Shown: positions 32,457-41,397 of the stretch, piece after piece
How positions within the stretch are numbered: the first letter of the stretch is position 1
Layout: each line of letters starts with the position of its first letter
Assembly: GCA_964644525.1 (NCBI GenBank)
Contig: CAZXWC010000007.1
Location: forward strand, 1 to 44,874
DNA from: BM714 sp964644525
GTDB taxonomy: Bacteria > Bacillota > Clostridia > Peptostreptococcales > BM714
Length of the DNA: 44,874 nt
Reading direction: 5' to 3'
Position numbers and translations under genes: made by a program
The notes under the pieces: model-generated
What the model was told of the DNA's origin: nothing
The model's input: the letters and a program-made list of their open reading frames with translations, nothing else
Databases searched by the model: none

Positions 32457-35400
32457 TACAAGGTTCCTCATTGTCTTTTTTTCCTCTAACCCATTTTTTC
32501 ATCCGGGTCGAAAGACCGTCCATGACAATATACATCACCGGAATAAGCACAAGAGTCAAAAGCGTAGAAAGAAGCAATCCCCCTATTACAACAGTTGCCA
32601 ACGGAGATTGTATCTCAGCGCCTTCACCCCTGCCTAATGCTATTGGCATCAGTGCCAGTATTGTTGTCAAAGACGTCATCAATATAGGTCTAAGGCGTGT
32701 TGGCCCAGCCATCATAATTGCCTCAACAATATCAGTTCCCTTTCGTCTCAGTATATTGACATAATCTATAAAAACTATGGCATTATTAACTACTATTCCA
32801 GACAGCATAAGAATCCCTATTACTGATGGCACGCTCAATGTGCGGCCTGTCAGAAACAATCCAAATGCTCCCCCGGAAAATGCAAGCGGAACCGTAAACA
32901 TAATTATGAATGGATAAAGCAATGATTCGAATTGAGATGCGAGGATCATATATACAAGTAACACAGCCAATATGAAGGCCAGGAACAGGCTCTTGAATGA
33001 CTCAACAAGGTCCTCATTCTCTCCTCCTATTTCAAAGCTATAGCCGTCTTCCAAGTAATAATTGTCCGTTTGTTTTTCAATATCCGAAACTATACTTGCC
33101 AAATCCCTTCCAATTATATCCGAAGTAACAGTAACCGTTCTAACCTGTCCATTCCTGCTTATGCTCACTGGACCCTTTGTTTCATAAATATCCGCAATCT
33201 GCTCAAGCGGGACACTTAGCCCCATTGGGCTTATTATTTGCAGGTATCTGAAGTTATTGATATCATCCTTCAAATAATCAACAGCTTGAATCATTACATC
33301 GATTTCATTTCCTCCAACTTTATACTTTGTAGAACTTACTCCTGATAAATTGTCTCTTACAGTCTGTGCTATCTGATAAGATGAAATTCCATATTGGGAA
33401 GCTATATTTCTTTTTATCTTGACTTGTATTTCCGGAAGTCCTTCATCCAAGCTTGATGCAACTTCTCTCGTACCCTCAACAGAATTCAATATATCGATAA
33501 AATCCTGAGAAATTTCATTTAGAACATCAAACTCATCCCCTTGTATCCTTATGCTTATAGGTGTGTTTTCCATTCCCGGGCCACCAGTTTGATTCGAAAC
33601 CGCCTTGACTTGTATTTCCGCTCCCGGAATGTCAGAAAGACTTTTCCTTATATCATCAGCCACATACTTGCTGCTTCTTTCCCTTTCCGCAAGGCTGACA
33701 AGAGCTAAATCAAGGGATGCATAATTGCTTTGGCTTCCACTTGAAATAAATGAATTGCCTCCCCCAATTGAAGCGAATACCGTTTCAATTTCGGGTATAT
33801 CATTTATCAATGTTTCAATTTTGTCAACATAATTCTTCGTTTTTTCAAGTTTTGCTCCAGTCGGAAGCTCAACATCTATGCTTATTCTTCCCTCGTCTGT
33901 GCTGGGAAGAAATTCAGCCCCTACCTGAGCTACAGCAAAAATGGAACTTATGAAAATAACAAGTGCGAGCATGATAGTCGCAAATTTATGCCCAATCGCT
34001 TTTTTAAGAAGAATTTTGTATTTTCCCTCGACAATCGAAAATGTGTTGTCAAATATTTTAAAAATCCTTGTCCTGCTTTTAACTTTTCTTTTATCAGAAC
34101 ATTTGACTTTCAGTATTTTGGATGACAGCATGGGCACTACCGTTAAAGATATTACCAAGGAACTGAGCAAGGAAAATGTTATTGTGAGAGCCAATTCCCT
34201 AAAAATAATGGATGTGATTCCTTCAACAAATACAATCGGCAGGAATACGGCAACAGTCGTCAATGTCGATGCAATTACAGCCATCCCAACTTCGCCGGCG
34301 CCTTCTTTTGCAGCCTCTATTCTTGAGTAACCCTCCTGCCTGAAGCGGTAAATATTTTCCAATACAACTATCGAGTTGTCAACAAGCATTCCCATTCCAA
34401 GTGCCAATCCACCCAATGTCATCAAATTCAATGTTATTCCAGAAAAGAATATCAATGAAAATGTTGCTATTATTGAAACCGGTATTGAAATTCCAATTAT
34501 AAATGTGGATCTTATATTTCTTAGAAAAAGATAAAGCACCAATATTGCAAGAATTCCTCCAACCAAACCACTTTTGGATACGTTTTGGATGGATTTCTTT
34601 ATATAAGTCGATTGGTCGAAAACATTTTCAATTTGAATCCCGTCAACTTCTTTCTCAAGTTTTGAAAGTTCATCATTTACTTTGTCTGCCACATCAACGG
34701 TATTGAATCCCGATTGTTTAAATACATTTATGCTTACGCTCTGTTTCCCGTCCAGTTCATTTATTCTTGTTGTCTCCTTTGGTATTAAAGAAACTTCGGC
34801 TATATCGCTTAACTGTATTTTACTTCCATTTTGCAAAACAATGGGGGTGTCAGAAATCTCCTTTACTGATTCAAATTCTCCAATAGAACGGACCAAAAGA
34901 TTTTTGTCGCCTTTATTTACCGACCCCCCTGGAAGATTCAGATTCTCCATTTGCAGGCTTTTTGAAAGTCCTGTCATACTCAAGCCGTATTTTTCGAGTT
35001 CCAAAGGATTTACCAAGACCCTAATCATATCCTCATATCCTCCGGATATGTCGACTGATGCAACACCTTCAATTCTTTCGAGACGGCTCTTGAGCTTGTT
35101 TTCCGCAATATCCTGTATCTCTTCTATACCTCTTTCGCTGCTCAATCCTGAAATTATTATTGGCATTGCGTTTGGATCAATTTTAAAAACAAATGGACTG
35201 CTTGCATCAGATGGCAAAAAATCCCTTATTAAATCAAGTTTTTCCCTCATCTGCATTGTCCCGGAATCCATGTCAGCTCCATAATCGAACTCCAAAACTA
35301 CAACCGAACTGCCTTCACTTGAACTCGAACTGATTCTATCGACATTATTTACCGTCGCCATAGATTCTTCTATCGGTTCAGTCACCAAAGATTCCATCTC

Positions 35401-35571
35401 TTGAGGCCCGACTCCCGAGTAATTTGTAATTACAAGGGCAACAGGCACTTCAATATCAGGATACAAGTCTATTGAAAGTTTGCTTAGTGATACAAATCCC
35501 AGAGAAACCACAATAAGCATCATCATTATTACGGAAACAGGCCTTCTTACGGATAAATTAGATATTTTCAT
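32449..35571 (-). CDS. RND-family efflux transporter permease
   Basis: Large secondary transporter of the HAE type, 1040 residues, with the RND pattern of two membrane blocks (one helix plus six, twice) and two big extracytoplasmic loops. It starts MKISNLSVRRPVSVIMMM and ends with a basic tail. TM4 carries GMGMLVDNSIVVLENI, with one membrane Asp where many homologues have two. AAGGGG suits the ATG at 35571; a GTG three codons earlier overlaps the adaptor gene. It is flanked by its adaptor and its regulator. No TolC-like outer membrane gene is in the operon, as expected for a monoderm. Substrate unknown; drug, bile-acid or lipid export is possible. Confidence 0.93.
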   Translation of the reverse strand: MKISNLSVRRPVSVIMMMLIVVSLGFVSLSKLSIDLYPDIEVPVALVITNYSGVGPQEMESLVTEPIEESMATVNNVDRISSSSSEGSSVVVLEFDYGADMDSGTMQMREKLDLIRDFLPSDASSPFVFKIDPNAMPIIISGLSSERGIEEIQDIAENKLKSRLERIEGVASVDISGGYEDMIRVLVNPLELEKYGLSMTGLSKSLQMENLNLPGGSVNKGDKNLLVRSIGEFESVKEISDTPIVLQNGSKIQLSDIAEVSLIPKETTRINELDGKQSVSINVFKQSGFNTVDVADKVNDELSKLEKEVDGIQIENVFDQSTYIKKSIQNVSKSGLVGGILAILVLYLFLRNIRSTFIIGISIPVSIIATFSLIFFSGITLNLMTLGGLALGMGMLVDNSIVVLENIYRFRQEGYSRIEAAKEGAGEVGMAVIASTLTTVAVFLPIVFVEGITSIIFRELALTITFSLLSSLVISLTVVPMLSSKILKVKCSDKRKVKSRTRIFKIFDNTFSIVEGKYKILLKKAIGHKFATIMLALVIFISSIFAVAQVGAEFLPSTDEGRISIDVELPTGAKLEKTKNYVDKIETLINDIPEIETVFASIGGGNSFISSGSQSNYASLDLALVSLAERERSSKYVADDIRKSLSDIPGAEIQVKAVSNQTGGPGMENTPISIRIQGDEFDVLNEISQDFIDILNSVEGTREVASSLDEGLPEIQVKIKRNIASQYGISSYQIAQTVRDNLSGVSSTKYKVGGNEIDVMIQAVDYLKDDINNFRYLQIISPMGLSVPLEQIADIYETKGPVSISRNGQVRTVTVTSDIIGRDLASIVSDIEKQTDNYYLEDGYSFEIGGENEDLVESFKSLFLAFILAVLLVYMILASQFESLLYPFIIMFTVPLAFSGGAFGLFLTGRTLSVPSVIGILMLSGIVVNNAIVFIDYVNILRRKGTDIVEAIMMAGPTRLRPILMTSLTTILALMPIALGRGEGAEIQSPLATVVIGGLLLSTLLTLVLIPVMYIVMDGLSTRMKKWVRGKKDNEEPCNE

Positions 35572-35572
35572 C

Positions 35573-36625
35573 CTATTCACCCCTTATTATTCGAACAGAA
35601 GCCATGTCCTTCACAAATTCCTGTCCGCTTACAATCACGTCATCATCCTCTTTTATGCCGGAAATAATTTCAATGTATTCTCCATTGTCAACATCAACTT
35701 TAACCGTTTTACGAACAGCCTTGCCATCGTAAGCCACGTATACAAAATACTCGTTGTTTTCTTGAATAACCGCGTCTATGGGAAGCATGAAAACATCCTT
35801 GCTCTCGTCAATTGAAAAATATATCTGTGCTATCATTCCCGGTTTAAGCAAATCATCATAATTGATAATTCTAATTTTCATCTTGTAAAGATTTGTCATT
35901 GCATCTGGAACCGGATTGACCAAACTGACCTTGGCGTCAAGCTTTTCATCTGATATTGCCGAAATCATCAGCTGAACATTTTTCCCGACAAAAACCTTGT
36001 TTATCAATTTTTCCGTTATATCCGCTTCAATCTGCAAAACACTTATGTCGGTTACAACTGCCGCAGGCTGGCCTGAAACGGCAAGGCCGTTTTTCTCAAT
36101 ATTCAATGCTGAAACTATTCCGGATATCGGCGCCTTGACATAAGAATCGCTCATTTGATTTTGGAGGGCTTTTATCTGAGTGTCTGAAACCGACAATTGA
36201 GCCTGTTCATATTGTTGCCTAGAAACAGCGCCTTCTTCATAAAGCTTTGAAATTCTTTCGAAATTGTTTTTCGCAGTTTCATAAGCCAACAATGAGTCCT
36301 TTATCGAAGAGCTCAATGTTCCATTGTCAAGAGTGAAAAGCAAATCACCTTTTTCAACATAATCCCCCAATTTGACATTCAAACTCAATACATCGGCAAC
36401 CCCTGCAATTTTGGGGACAATTGCAATTTCGTTTTCAGCCTTCAACTGCCCTGCTATTACAATGTCCTGCGATATGTTTCCCTTCATCGCCTTTGAAACA
36501 ACCACCGGAATTGATTTTTCCTTTTCCCCATCACTTGTTTCCTGATTGTTTCCTCCGCAAGCAGTCAGCGATGCAACTATAATAGTAAGAACAATTGTTC
36601 CTGATATCATTCTATTGATTTTCAT
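35573..36625 (-). CDS. RND efflux adaptor (membrane fusion) lipoprotein
   Basis: HlyD-type adaptor of 350 residues that works with the RND permease downstream. The signal peptide MKINRMISGTIVLTIIVASLTAC ends in a lipobox with Cys23, so it is a lipoprotein on the outer face of the membrane. Then follow a biotinyl-lipoyl-like half motif (DYVEKGDLLFTLDN), an alpha-hairpin (FERISKLYEEGAVSRQQYEQAQLS), the second lipoyl half (VKAPISGIVSALNIEKNG) and beta-barrel domains (LVNPVPDAMTNLYKMKIRI). GGAGGAAATAAA precedes the ATG. It overlaps the pump gene region closely and stands first in the operon. Confidence 0.92.
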   Translation of the reverse strand: MKINRMISGTIVLTIIVASLTACGGNNQETSDGEKEKSIPVVVSKAMKGNISQDIVIAGQLKAENEIAIVPKIAGVADVLSLNVKLGDYVEKGDLLFTLDNGTLSSSIKDSLLAYETAKNNFERISKLYEEGAVSRQQYEQAQLSVSDTQIKALQNQMSDSYVKAPISGIVSALNIEKNGLAVSGQPAAVVTDISVLQIEADITEKLINKVFVGKNVQLMISAISDEKLDAKVSLVNPVPDAMTNLYKMKIRIINYDDLLKPGMIAQIYFSIDESKDVFMLPIDAVIQENNEYFVYVAYDGKAVRKTVKVDVDNGEYIEIISGIKEDDDVIVSGQEFVKDMASVRIIRGE

Positions 36626-36647
36626 TTTATTTCCTCCGCATTTATTT

Positions 36648-36663
36648 CCGACCGACCGGTCAG
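36648..36663 (-). promoter_or_regulatory. TetR-type operator candidate
   Basis: CTGACCGGTCGGTCGG on the minus strand, built on a perfect GACCGGTC palindrome with an extra GGTC repeat. It lies about 7 bases downstream of the -10 box and 22 bases before the adaptor ATG. GACCGGTC-like palindromes are frequent TetR operators, and a tetR gene ends this operon. Confidence 0.7.
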
Positions 36664-36670
36664 TATTTTC

Positions 36671-36699
36671 ATACTATTCCTTTCAGTATCTTTTGTCAA
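36671..36699 (-). promoter_or_regulatory. Sigma-A promoter of the RND efflux operon
   Basis: A perfect TTGACA (36694-36699), a 17-base spacer and TAGTAT (36671-36676) on the minus strand. The -35 box starts 3 bases after the kbl terminator. Confidence 0.8.
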
Positions 36700-36701
36700 T
36701 C

Positions 36702-36729
36702 AAAAAGACACCTCAAAAGGTGTCTTTTT
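36702..36729 (-). terminator. kbl terminator
   Basis: Perfect 11-bp stem AAAAAGACACC/GGTGTCTTTTT with a 6-nt loop, 25 bases past the kbl stop. Confidence 0.9.
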
Positions 36730-36754
36730 GAAATAATATTCTCATAAGCAATCT

Positions 36755-37942
36755 TTACAGAATACCCAATTCTTTCCCGGCTTCCTCAAATGCTTTTACC
36801 GCCCTTTCAAGTTGATCTTCCGAATGAGCCGCGGTAACCATGCATCTTATCCTTCCTGTTCCTACAGGAACCGTCGGAAATACAATCCCTGAAGCAAAAA
36901 CACCTTTTTCCATGAGTCTTCTAGAGAATTCCATGGTTTTGGACTCTTCTCCTATTATTACAGGAGTAATCGGCGTTTGGCTGTTGCCAGTATCGAAGCC
37001 CAGTTTTCCAAGTTTTTCCTTGAAAAACTTTGCGTTTGACCACAATTTGTCTGTATATTCAGTTGTTTCATTCAATATTTTAAAAGCCTCTATAATAGCT
37101 CCTACTGCCGCAGGCGGAAGCGATGTGCTAAACAATATCGGTCTTCCTCTATGGCTTAGCCATTCCTTCATGGTTTCACTTCCGGCGACATATCCTCCAA
37201 CCACGCCGATCGCTTTTGAAAGTGTCCCAATGCTGAAGTCAATTCTTCCATGCATATTGAAATGATCGACCGTCCCTCTACCGTTCTCTCCAAGGACACC
37301 CGAACCATGGGCATCGTCAACATAGGTCATCGCTTCAAATTTTTCAGCCAATTCAACTATGCCCGGCAGGTCTGCAACATCTCCGTCCATGCTAAACACT
37401 CCATCAGTAATCACCAATATATTTTTGTACTTGTCCCTGTTGTTTTTAAGAACATTTTCCAAGCTGTCCATATCACTGTGCTTGTAAATTGTTTTATCAG
37501 CTCTTGAAAGCCGGCTTCCGTCAATTATGCTGGCATGATTCAACTCGTCCGATACTATAAGGTCTCCCTTGCCTACAACCGCCTGTATAGTTCCGGCATT
37601 GCAGTTAAAACCGGACTGATAAACCATTGCAGCCTCTTCCCGTTTGAATAGAGCTACTGCTTTCTCCATCTCCTCATGTATGTCCATGTTTCCTACAATT
37701 GTTCTTACCGCTCCAGAACCAGCCCCATATTTTTCGACTGCTTCTATAGCCGCTTTCTTCAATCTCGGATGTCCGGCAAAGCCTAAATAGTTGTTGGACG
37801 ACAAATTAATCGCGCATTTGCCGTTAATTATTATTTCAGGTCCATTCTCAGTGCTTAAAACTGGAAGCTTTCTATAAACTCCCTGATCCTTGAGTTCCTG
37901 TATTTTCTCCTTAAGAAATCCCAACTCGTGTACCTTGCTCAT
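36755..37942 (-). CDS. kbl: Glycine C-acetyltransferase (2-amino-3-ketobutyrate CoA ligase) family
   Basis: PLP enzyme of the alpha-oxoamine synthase family; it splits 2-amino-3-ketobutyrate with CoA into glycine and acetyl-CoA. NLSSNNYLGFAGHP near residue 50, DDAHGSG (209-215) and TLSKAIG with the PLP lysine Lys243 are the family landmarks. AAAGGAGG sets the ATG at 37942 (395 residues); the upstream ATG nine codons earlier has no site. 8-amino-7-oxononanoate synthase (BioF) is the close alternative, but no biotin gene is near, and the N-terminus KEKIQELKDQGVYRKLPVLS resembles Kbl. Threonine dehydrogenase, its usual partner, is absent. It lies 83 bases after queG with a TATAAT box (37990-37995) in the gap. 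Confidence 0.88.
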   Translation of the reverse strand: MSKVHELGFLKEKIQELKDQGVYRKLPVLSTENGPEIIINGKCAINLSSNNYLGFAGHPRLKKAAIEAVEKYGAGSGAVRTIVGNMDIHEEMEKAVALFKREEAAMVYQSGFNCNAGTIQAVVGKGDLIVSDELNHASIIDGSRLSRADKTIYKHSDMDSLENVLKNNRDKYKNILVITDGVFSMDGDVADLPGIVELAEKFEAMTYVDDAHGSGVLGENGRGTVDHFNMHGRIDFSIGTLSKAIGVVGGYVAGSETMKEWLSHRGRPILFSTSLPPAAVGAIIEAFKILNETTEYTDKLWSNAKFFKEKLGKLGFDTGNSQTPITPVIIGEESKTMEFSRRLMEKGVFASGIVFPTVPVGTGRIRCMVTAAHSEDQLERAVKAFEEAGKELGIL

Positions 37943-37989
37943 ATGCCCCTCCTTTATGTATTTGTTCACCCAGCTGACACATTTCAGTC

Positions 37990-37995
37990 ATTATA
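37990..37995 (-). promoter_or_regulatory. Possible -10 box for kbl
   Basis: TATAAT on the minus strand in the 83-base gap between queG and kbl. The -35 region (TGTGTT) is poor, so a separate kbl promoter is only possible. Confidence 0.3.
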
Positions 37996-38025
37996 GCCTT
38001 TTATGTTAATATAACACATACATTT

Positions 38026-39120
38026 TCAATTTTCATCACTATAATATCTTATTAGTTTTTTCATTTCATTCAATCTTAATTTATCATTTTCAACAAGCAG
38101 CCTTTTTTTTATCCATTCACTTGCCCTTGTCCTGTCTATTCTCAACATCGCCCACCACGAACAGGCAGCCAAAATATCAGAAGCGGAATCAGCAAATTTC
38201 AATGCCGCCTGGTAAGGCTTGTCTTCGCATGTGCCGCTGAATTTATTTCCAAGCAATATGAGAAGATTTCTTCTATAAACCGAGTGTCCTCTCCACGCAA
38301 ATGCTTTTAATCCATACTTTTCCACAAAGCTTTTTTTGCCAAGATTTAAATCCTCATAAATATTCAACCGGCTTGCTTCAGGTTTTATTTGCCGTTTGTT
38401 GTAAGGACAGACTTCCTGGCAAATATCACAACCATAGACTCCTCTTACCATCTTTTCACGCATGCTATATGGAATCTCTTTTTTTGACTGCAATCTTTCT
38501 GAAAGACATAAATTACTGTCTATCTTGTAATCATACTTAATCGCCCCACTGGGGCAAGCTTTCAAACAAAGTTGGCAGTCTCCACAACTATCGACTTTTG
38601 TATTATTACAGTAATCTTCTTCATTAAATTTCTTTTTCATGAAAATCGACCCTATTGTAAATGCAGAACCGAGTTCGGCATTTATGAGAAGGCAGTTTTT
38701 GCCATACCATCCAAGACCTGCGCAGTAAGCCATATACCTGTCCACCATTGGTCCATTATCTATATGCAGTCCGTATTCTTCAGTTTTCAATTCTAAAATC
38801 CCAGCCAGATCTTTTAAGATTTGGCTGTTTTTTATGTGATAATCCAAATCCTCAGCAAAGGAAGCGACACCATAGGAGTCGCTTCCTTTTACACGGCTTC
38901 TCATTTCATATGGGAAAAGAACCACTAATATGCTTTCTGTTCCTGGAAGTATTTCCTTTGTATCAAATCGCTTGTTCAAATCCTTTTCCGCAAACTCCGA
39001 ATAAGATTCACCTAACAATTGATTCTCCAATAATTTTTCCCCATATTTAATGACTTCAGGTTTTATCAAGCCGTAATTACTTATTTTTTTTCTTTTCATA
39101 AACTTTTGTATCCGATTCAT
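38026..39120 (-). CDS. queG: Epoxyqueuosine reductase (QueG-like)
   Basis: Cobalamin- and iron-sulfur-dependent enzyme that makes the last reduction to queuosine in tRNA wobble positions. The active-site segment DNGPMVDRYMAYCAGLGWYGKN and two 4Fe-4S clusters, CGDCQLCLKACP and CDICQEVCPYN, with a further Cys between them, show the family. A C-terminal helical region (HEAT-like) follows. Length is 364 from the ATG at 39120, chosen because GGAGG lies 5 bases upstream; an ATG four codons earlier has none. The motif DNGP replaces the more common DTGP of QueG, so a diverged relative is possible. It lies between the ArsR-like regulator and kbl. Confidence 0.87.
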   Translation of the reverse strand: MNRIQKFMKRKKISNYGLIKPEVIKYGEKLLENQLLGESYSEFAEKDLNKRFDTKEILPGTESILVVLFPYEMRSRVKGSDSYGVASFAEDLDYHIKNSQILKDLAGILELKTEEYGLHIDNGPMVDRYMAYCAGLGWYGKNCLLINAELGSAFTIGSIFMKKKFNEEDYCNNTKVDSCGDCQLCLKACPSGAIKYDYKIDSNLCLSERLQSKKEIPYSMREKMVRGVYGCDICQEVCPYNKRQIKPEASRLNIYEDLNLGKKSFVEKYGLKAFAWRGHSVYRRNLLILLGNKFSGTCEDKPYQAALKFADSASDILAACSWWAMLRIDRTRASEWIKKRLLVENDKLRLNEMKKLIRYYSDEN

Positions 39121-39149
39121 GCAAGCCTCCAAGATCCTTTTCCAAAAAT

Positions 39150-39707
39150 TTATTTTGGGAATGAAAGGGTGGATATTGAATATCTCTTTGTCTCCCCCTG
39201 CCCTTTCCCCTTTCTTTCAGTTATAAATGTCTCTATGTGCCTATTTACCTGTTCGTGCAATAACTCGGCCTCTTCTTTTGTCAAATAGCAATAATTATGC
39301 TTTATCAAAAACATTTCCCCGTTTAAAAAATCTTCATTTTCAATAGCCTTGTAGAATTCGCCGGATACTCCCTCGAATATATCAATACAATTATCACTAA
39401 AAGAATAATCCATGCGTTCTTTATCTCTATTCAATAAATTCCTGTCAACAATAAATTCCTTGGCAGAGGGCCTGTAAAATTTTTCGACTATTCCAAGCCT
39501 CACTTTTTCTTCTACAAGTTCAACAATACCTACCTTCAACAACTCTTTAATATGATAATTAACCTTTGCATGTGGCTCACCCATTTTATCAGCAATCGTC
39601 TTTGCAGTGGCAAGTTTTCCCACGAAAGCTTTAATAACTTCGATTCTATAGGAATTCGATATAGCTTTTATCTGTTCGAGTTCATGCAAAACTACGACTT
39701 CTTTCAT
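39150..39707 (-). CDS. ArsR-like winged-helix regulator
   Basis: A 185-residue protein with an N-terminal winged helix: LHELEQIKAISNSYRIEVIKAF, ATAKTIADKMGEPHAKVNYHIKELLKVGIVEL and the wing VEEKVRLGIVEKFYRPSA. The C-terminal part (about 85-185) is not recognised; it is helical and charged, without the ArsR metal cysteines. Similar proteins are annotated as helix-turn-helix domain proteins of the ArsR type. GGAG suits the ATG at 39707 best. It follows the MASE3-PP2C gene by 16 bases and precedes queG, so it is cotranscribed with the phosphatase and may act in the same signalling path. Confidence 0.8.
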   Translation of the reverse strand: MKEVVVLHELEQIKAISNSYRIEVIKAFVGKLATAKTIADKMGEPHAKVNYHIKELLKVGIVELVEEKVRLGIVEKFYRPSAKEFIVDRNLLNRDKERMDYSFSDNCIDIFEGVSGEFYKAIENEDFLNGEMFLIKHNYCYLTKEEAELLHEQVNRHIETFITERKGKGQGETKRYSISTLSFPK

Positions 39708-39723
39708 GTTCATCATTCTCCTT

Positions 39724-41376
39724 TTAAATGATTTCCATTATGAAATATGTTATATCATCTTCGAATTTTCCTCCGTTTTCTTCCATTCTTTCTGCAATAA
39801 GTCTGTCAACAGTCTCTAAATCCCTATGTCTGTTGGCTTCCATCAAATCTATCAGATCATCTTGTCCAAAAACGCCATTTTTCTTTTGGTCCACCAACCC
39901 GTCAGTGTAAAATGCAATCCTGTCGCCCGGATGGAGGTTGATACTGCTACTGTAATACTCCGGCGTATAAAAATCGCTGCACTGACAAATAGGAAAACCT
40001 TTGCTTTTATCCAGGAATGTATATCCTCCTTCTTTCTTGATCAAAATTGGAAAGCAATTCATTCCTCCGGAACTATAAGTCAATACCTTGCTCTTGAAAT
40101 TATATGTCGCAAAAAATATTACCATATGCATAGTTGGAGGAAAACTCATTTTGTTAAACGATTCATAAAAATGGTTCAGGTTTCTATGTGGCTTCAGCCC
40201 CCTGTACCTGTTTATAAGCCTTTCGGTGGATTTAACTGTATTGATGCAAAACATAGTCATCAATGCCGCAGAAACTCCATGCCCCGAAACATCCAATATA
40301 TACATTCCTGTGTTTTCTTCATCCACTTTGAATATGTCAAAATAGTCACCACTCAAATTTTCACATGGCATGTACCTTGATACAAACCTAGCGTCTTTTA
40401 TAATCAAATCCCTCTTTGGAAGCAATGACTGTTGTATATCTCTTGCATAATTTATTTCTTTCATAATATTCCTGTTTGCTTCATTTATCTTTTGAGTTTT
40501 CTTATCTATGACATTTTCCAAATCTGAAGCATATTTCTTTATGCGTTCCTGTGCTTCCATCATCTGAATCCACGGCGAATTTATATTATAACTGAACAAA
40601 GCCTTAAACATAAACAAAAGAGCCATTATCTTTATGCTGTTTGCATAAATGCTTACAACACCGTAATTCTGTCCTCTAATTACAAAAATGACTTCATTGA
40701 AAAACAACATCAAAATGCCAAATGCAAATATTATAAAATACCAATTTTTAATTTTGATTCCTGTTTGTGTGAAATTATAGGCTGCAATTATCTGAATGAT
40801 GATGATTAGTACTCCTACAAAAACGAATTTTGCCCTTGCATCAATAAGTACTGTACCTGAACGAACCAAGAAAACTATTATTCCAAGCATTGCAATCAAA
40901 GCTATATTTACAACGGATATTTTATTTGCAAATTTTCTCTTCAAGGGGATAAAAGACGCTATAGCCATGAATATGAAAAAAATTAGCTTTCCCAGTATCC
41001 AATATGTAATACTGACATAGGGAGAGGACTTTTCGAACAATCCTGTTGTTCCCGCATATGAAATTACGTGGATAAAATCCATCACGGCAATTGAAAAAAA
41101 ACCTAAATAAATATAAACAAGCCTCATTCTCTTCATTTGCAATAATGAGTAATAAGCATTTGCACAAATCATCAACGAAATCGCTATCCCCAAAAATTCC
41201 AGAACAAGATACCATGTCAAAAAATTATCTTGGTTCATTTGTCCAAAAAAGCTTTCTCCCGTCCCTATTCTCATCAGCATAAGCCTATATGAACTTAATA
41301 GAATTGCGAAAAACATTATATATGAAACAATTAGACGATTTTCAAATTTGACACCCTTCAAACCGCTTTTTTCCAT
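39724..41376 (-). CDS. MASE3-like membrane sensor fused to SpoIIE/RsbU PP2C phosphatase
   Basis: Membrane-bound serine phosphatase, 550 residues. Residues 1-270 hold seven to eight hydrophobic segments with an FIHVISYAGTTGLF stretch typical of the MASE3 sensor domain. A coiled coil (about 275-320, ending EINYARDIQQSLLP) leads to a PP2C domain with LSGDYFDIF, DVSGHGVSAALM, YTDGLVD and DDITYFI, all metal-binding aspartates present, so it is probably active. Such enzymes dephosphorylate anti-sigma antagonists in partner-switching, or other Ser/Thr-phosphorylated proteins; no STAS or RsbW-like gene is in the window. GAAGGTG favours the ATG at 41376 over a TTG at 41382. Confidence 0.88.
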   Translation of the reverse strand: MEKSGLKGVKFENRLIVSYIMFFAILLSSYRLMLMRIGTGESFFGQMNQDNFLTWYLVLEFLGIAISLMICANAYYSLLQMKRMRLVYIYLGFFSIAVMDFIHVISYAGTTGLFEKSSPYVSITYWILGKLIFFIFMAIASFIPLKRKFANKISVVNIALIAMLGIIVFLVRSGTVLIDARAKFVFVGVLIIIIQIIAAYNFTQTGIKIKNWYFIIFAFGILMLFFNEVIFVIRGQNYGVVSIYANSIKIMALLFMFKALFSYNINSPWIQMMEAQERIKKYASDLENVIDKKTQKINEANRNIMKEINYARDIQQSLLPKRDLIIKDARFVSRYMPCENLSGDYFDIFKVDEENTGMYILDVSGHGVSAALMTMFCINTVKSTERLINRYRGLKPHRNLNHFYESFNKMSFPPTMHMVIFFATYNFKSKVLTYSSGGMNCFPILIKKEGGYTFLDKSKGFPICQCSDFYTPEYYSSSINLHPGDRIAFYTDGLVDQKKNGVFGQDDLIDLMEANRHRDLETVDRLIAERMEENGGKFEDDITYFIMEII

Positions 41377-41397
41377 ATCCAAACACCTTCTTTTCTT

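Noticed and set aside
34682..35284. A 200-codon plus-strand frame opposite the RND pump
   Set aside because: Antisense shadow with low-complexity Ser-rich product and no start signals.
36755..37942. BioF (8-amino-7-oxononanoate synthase)
   Set aside because: Same fold and similar motifs, but no biotin genes nearby and the N-terminus is Kbl-like; kept only as an alternative.
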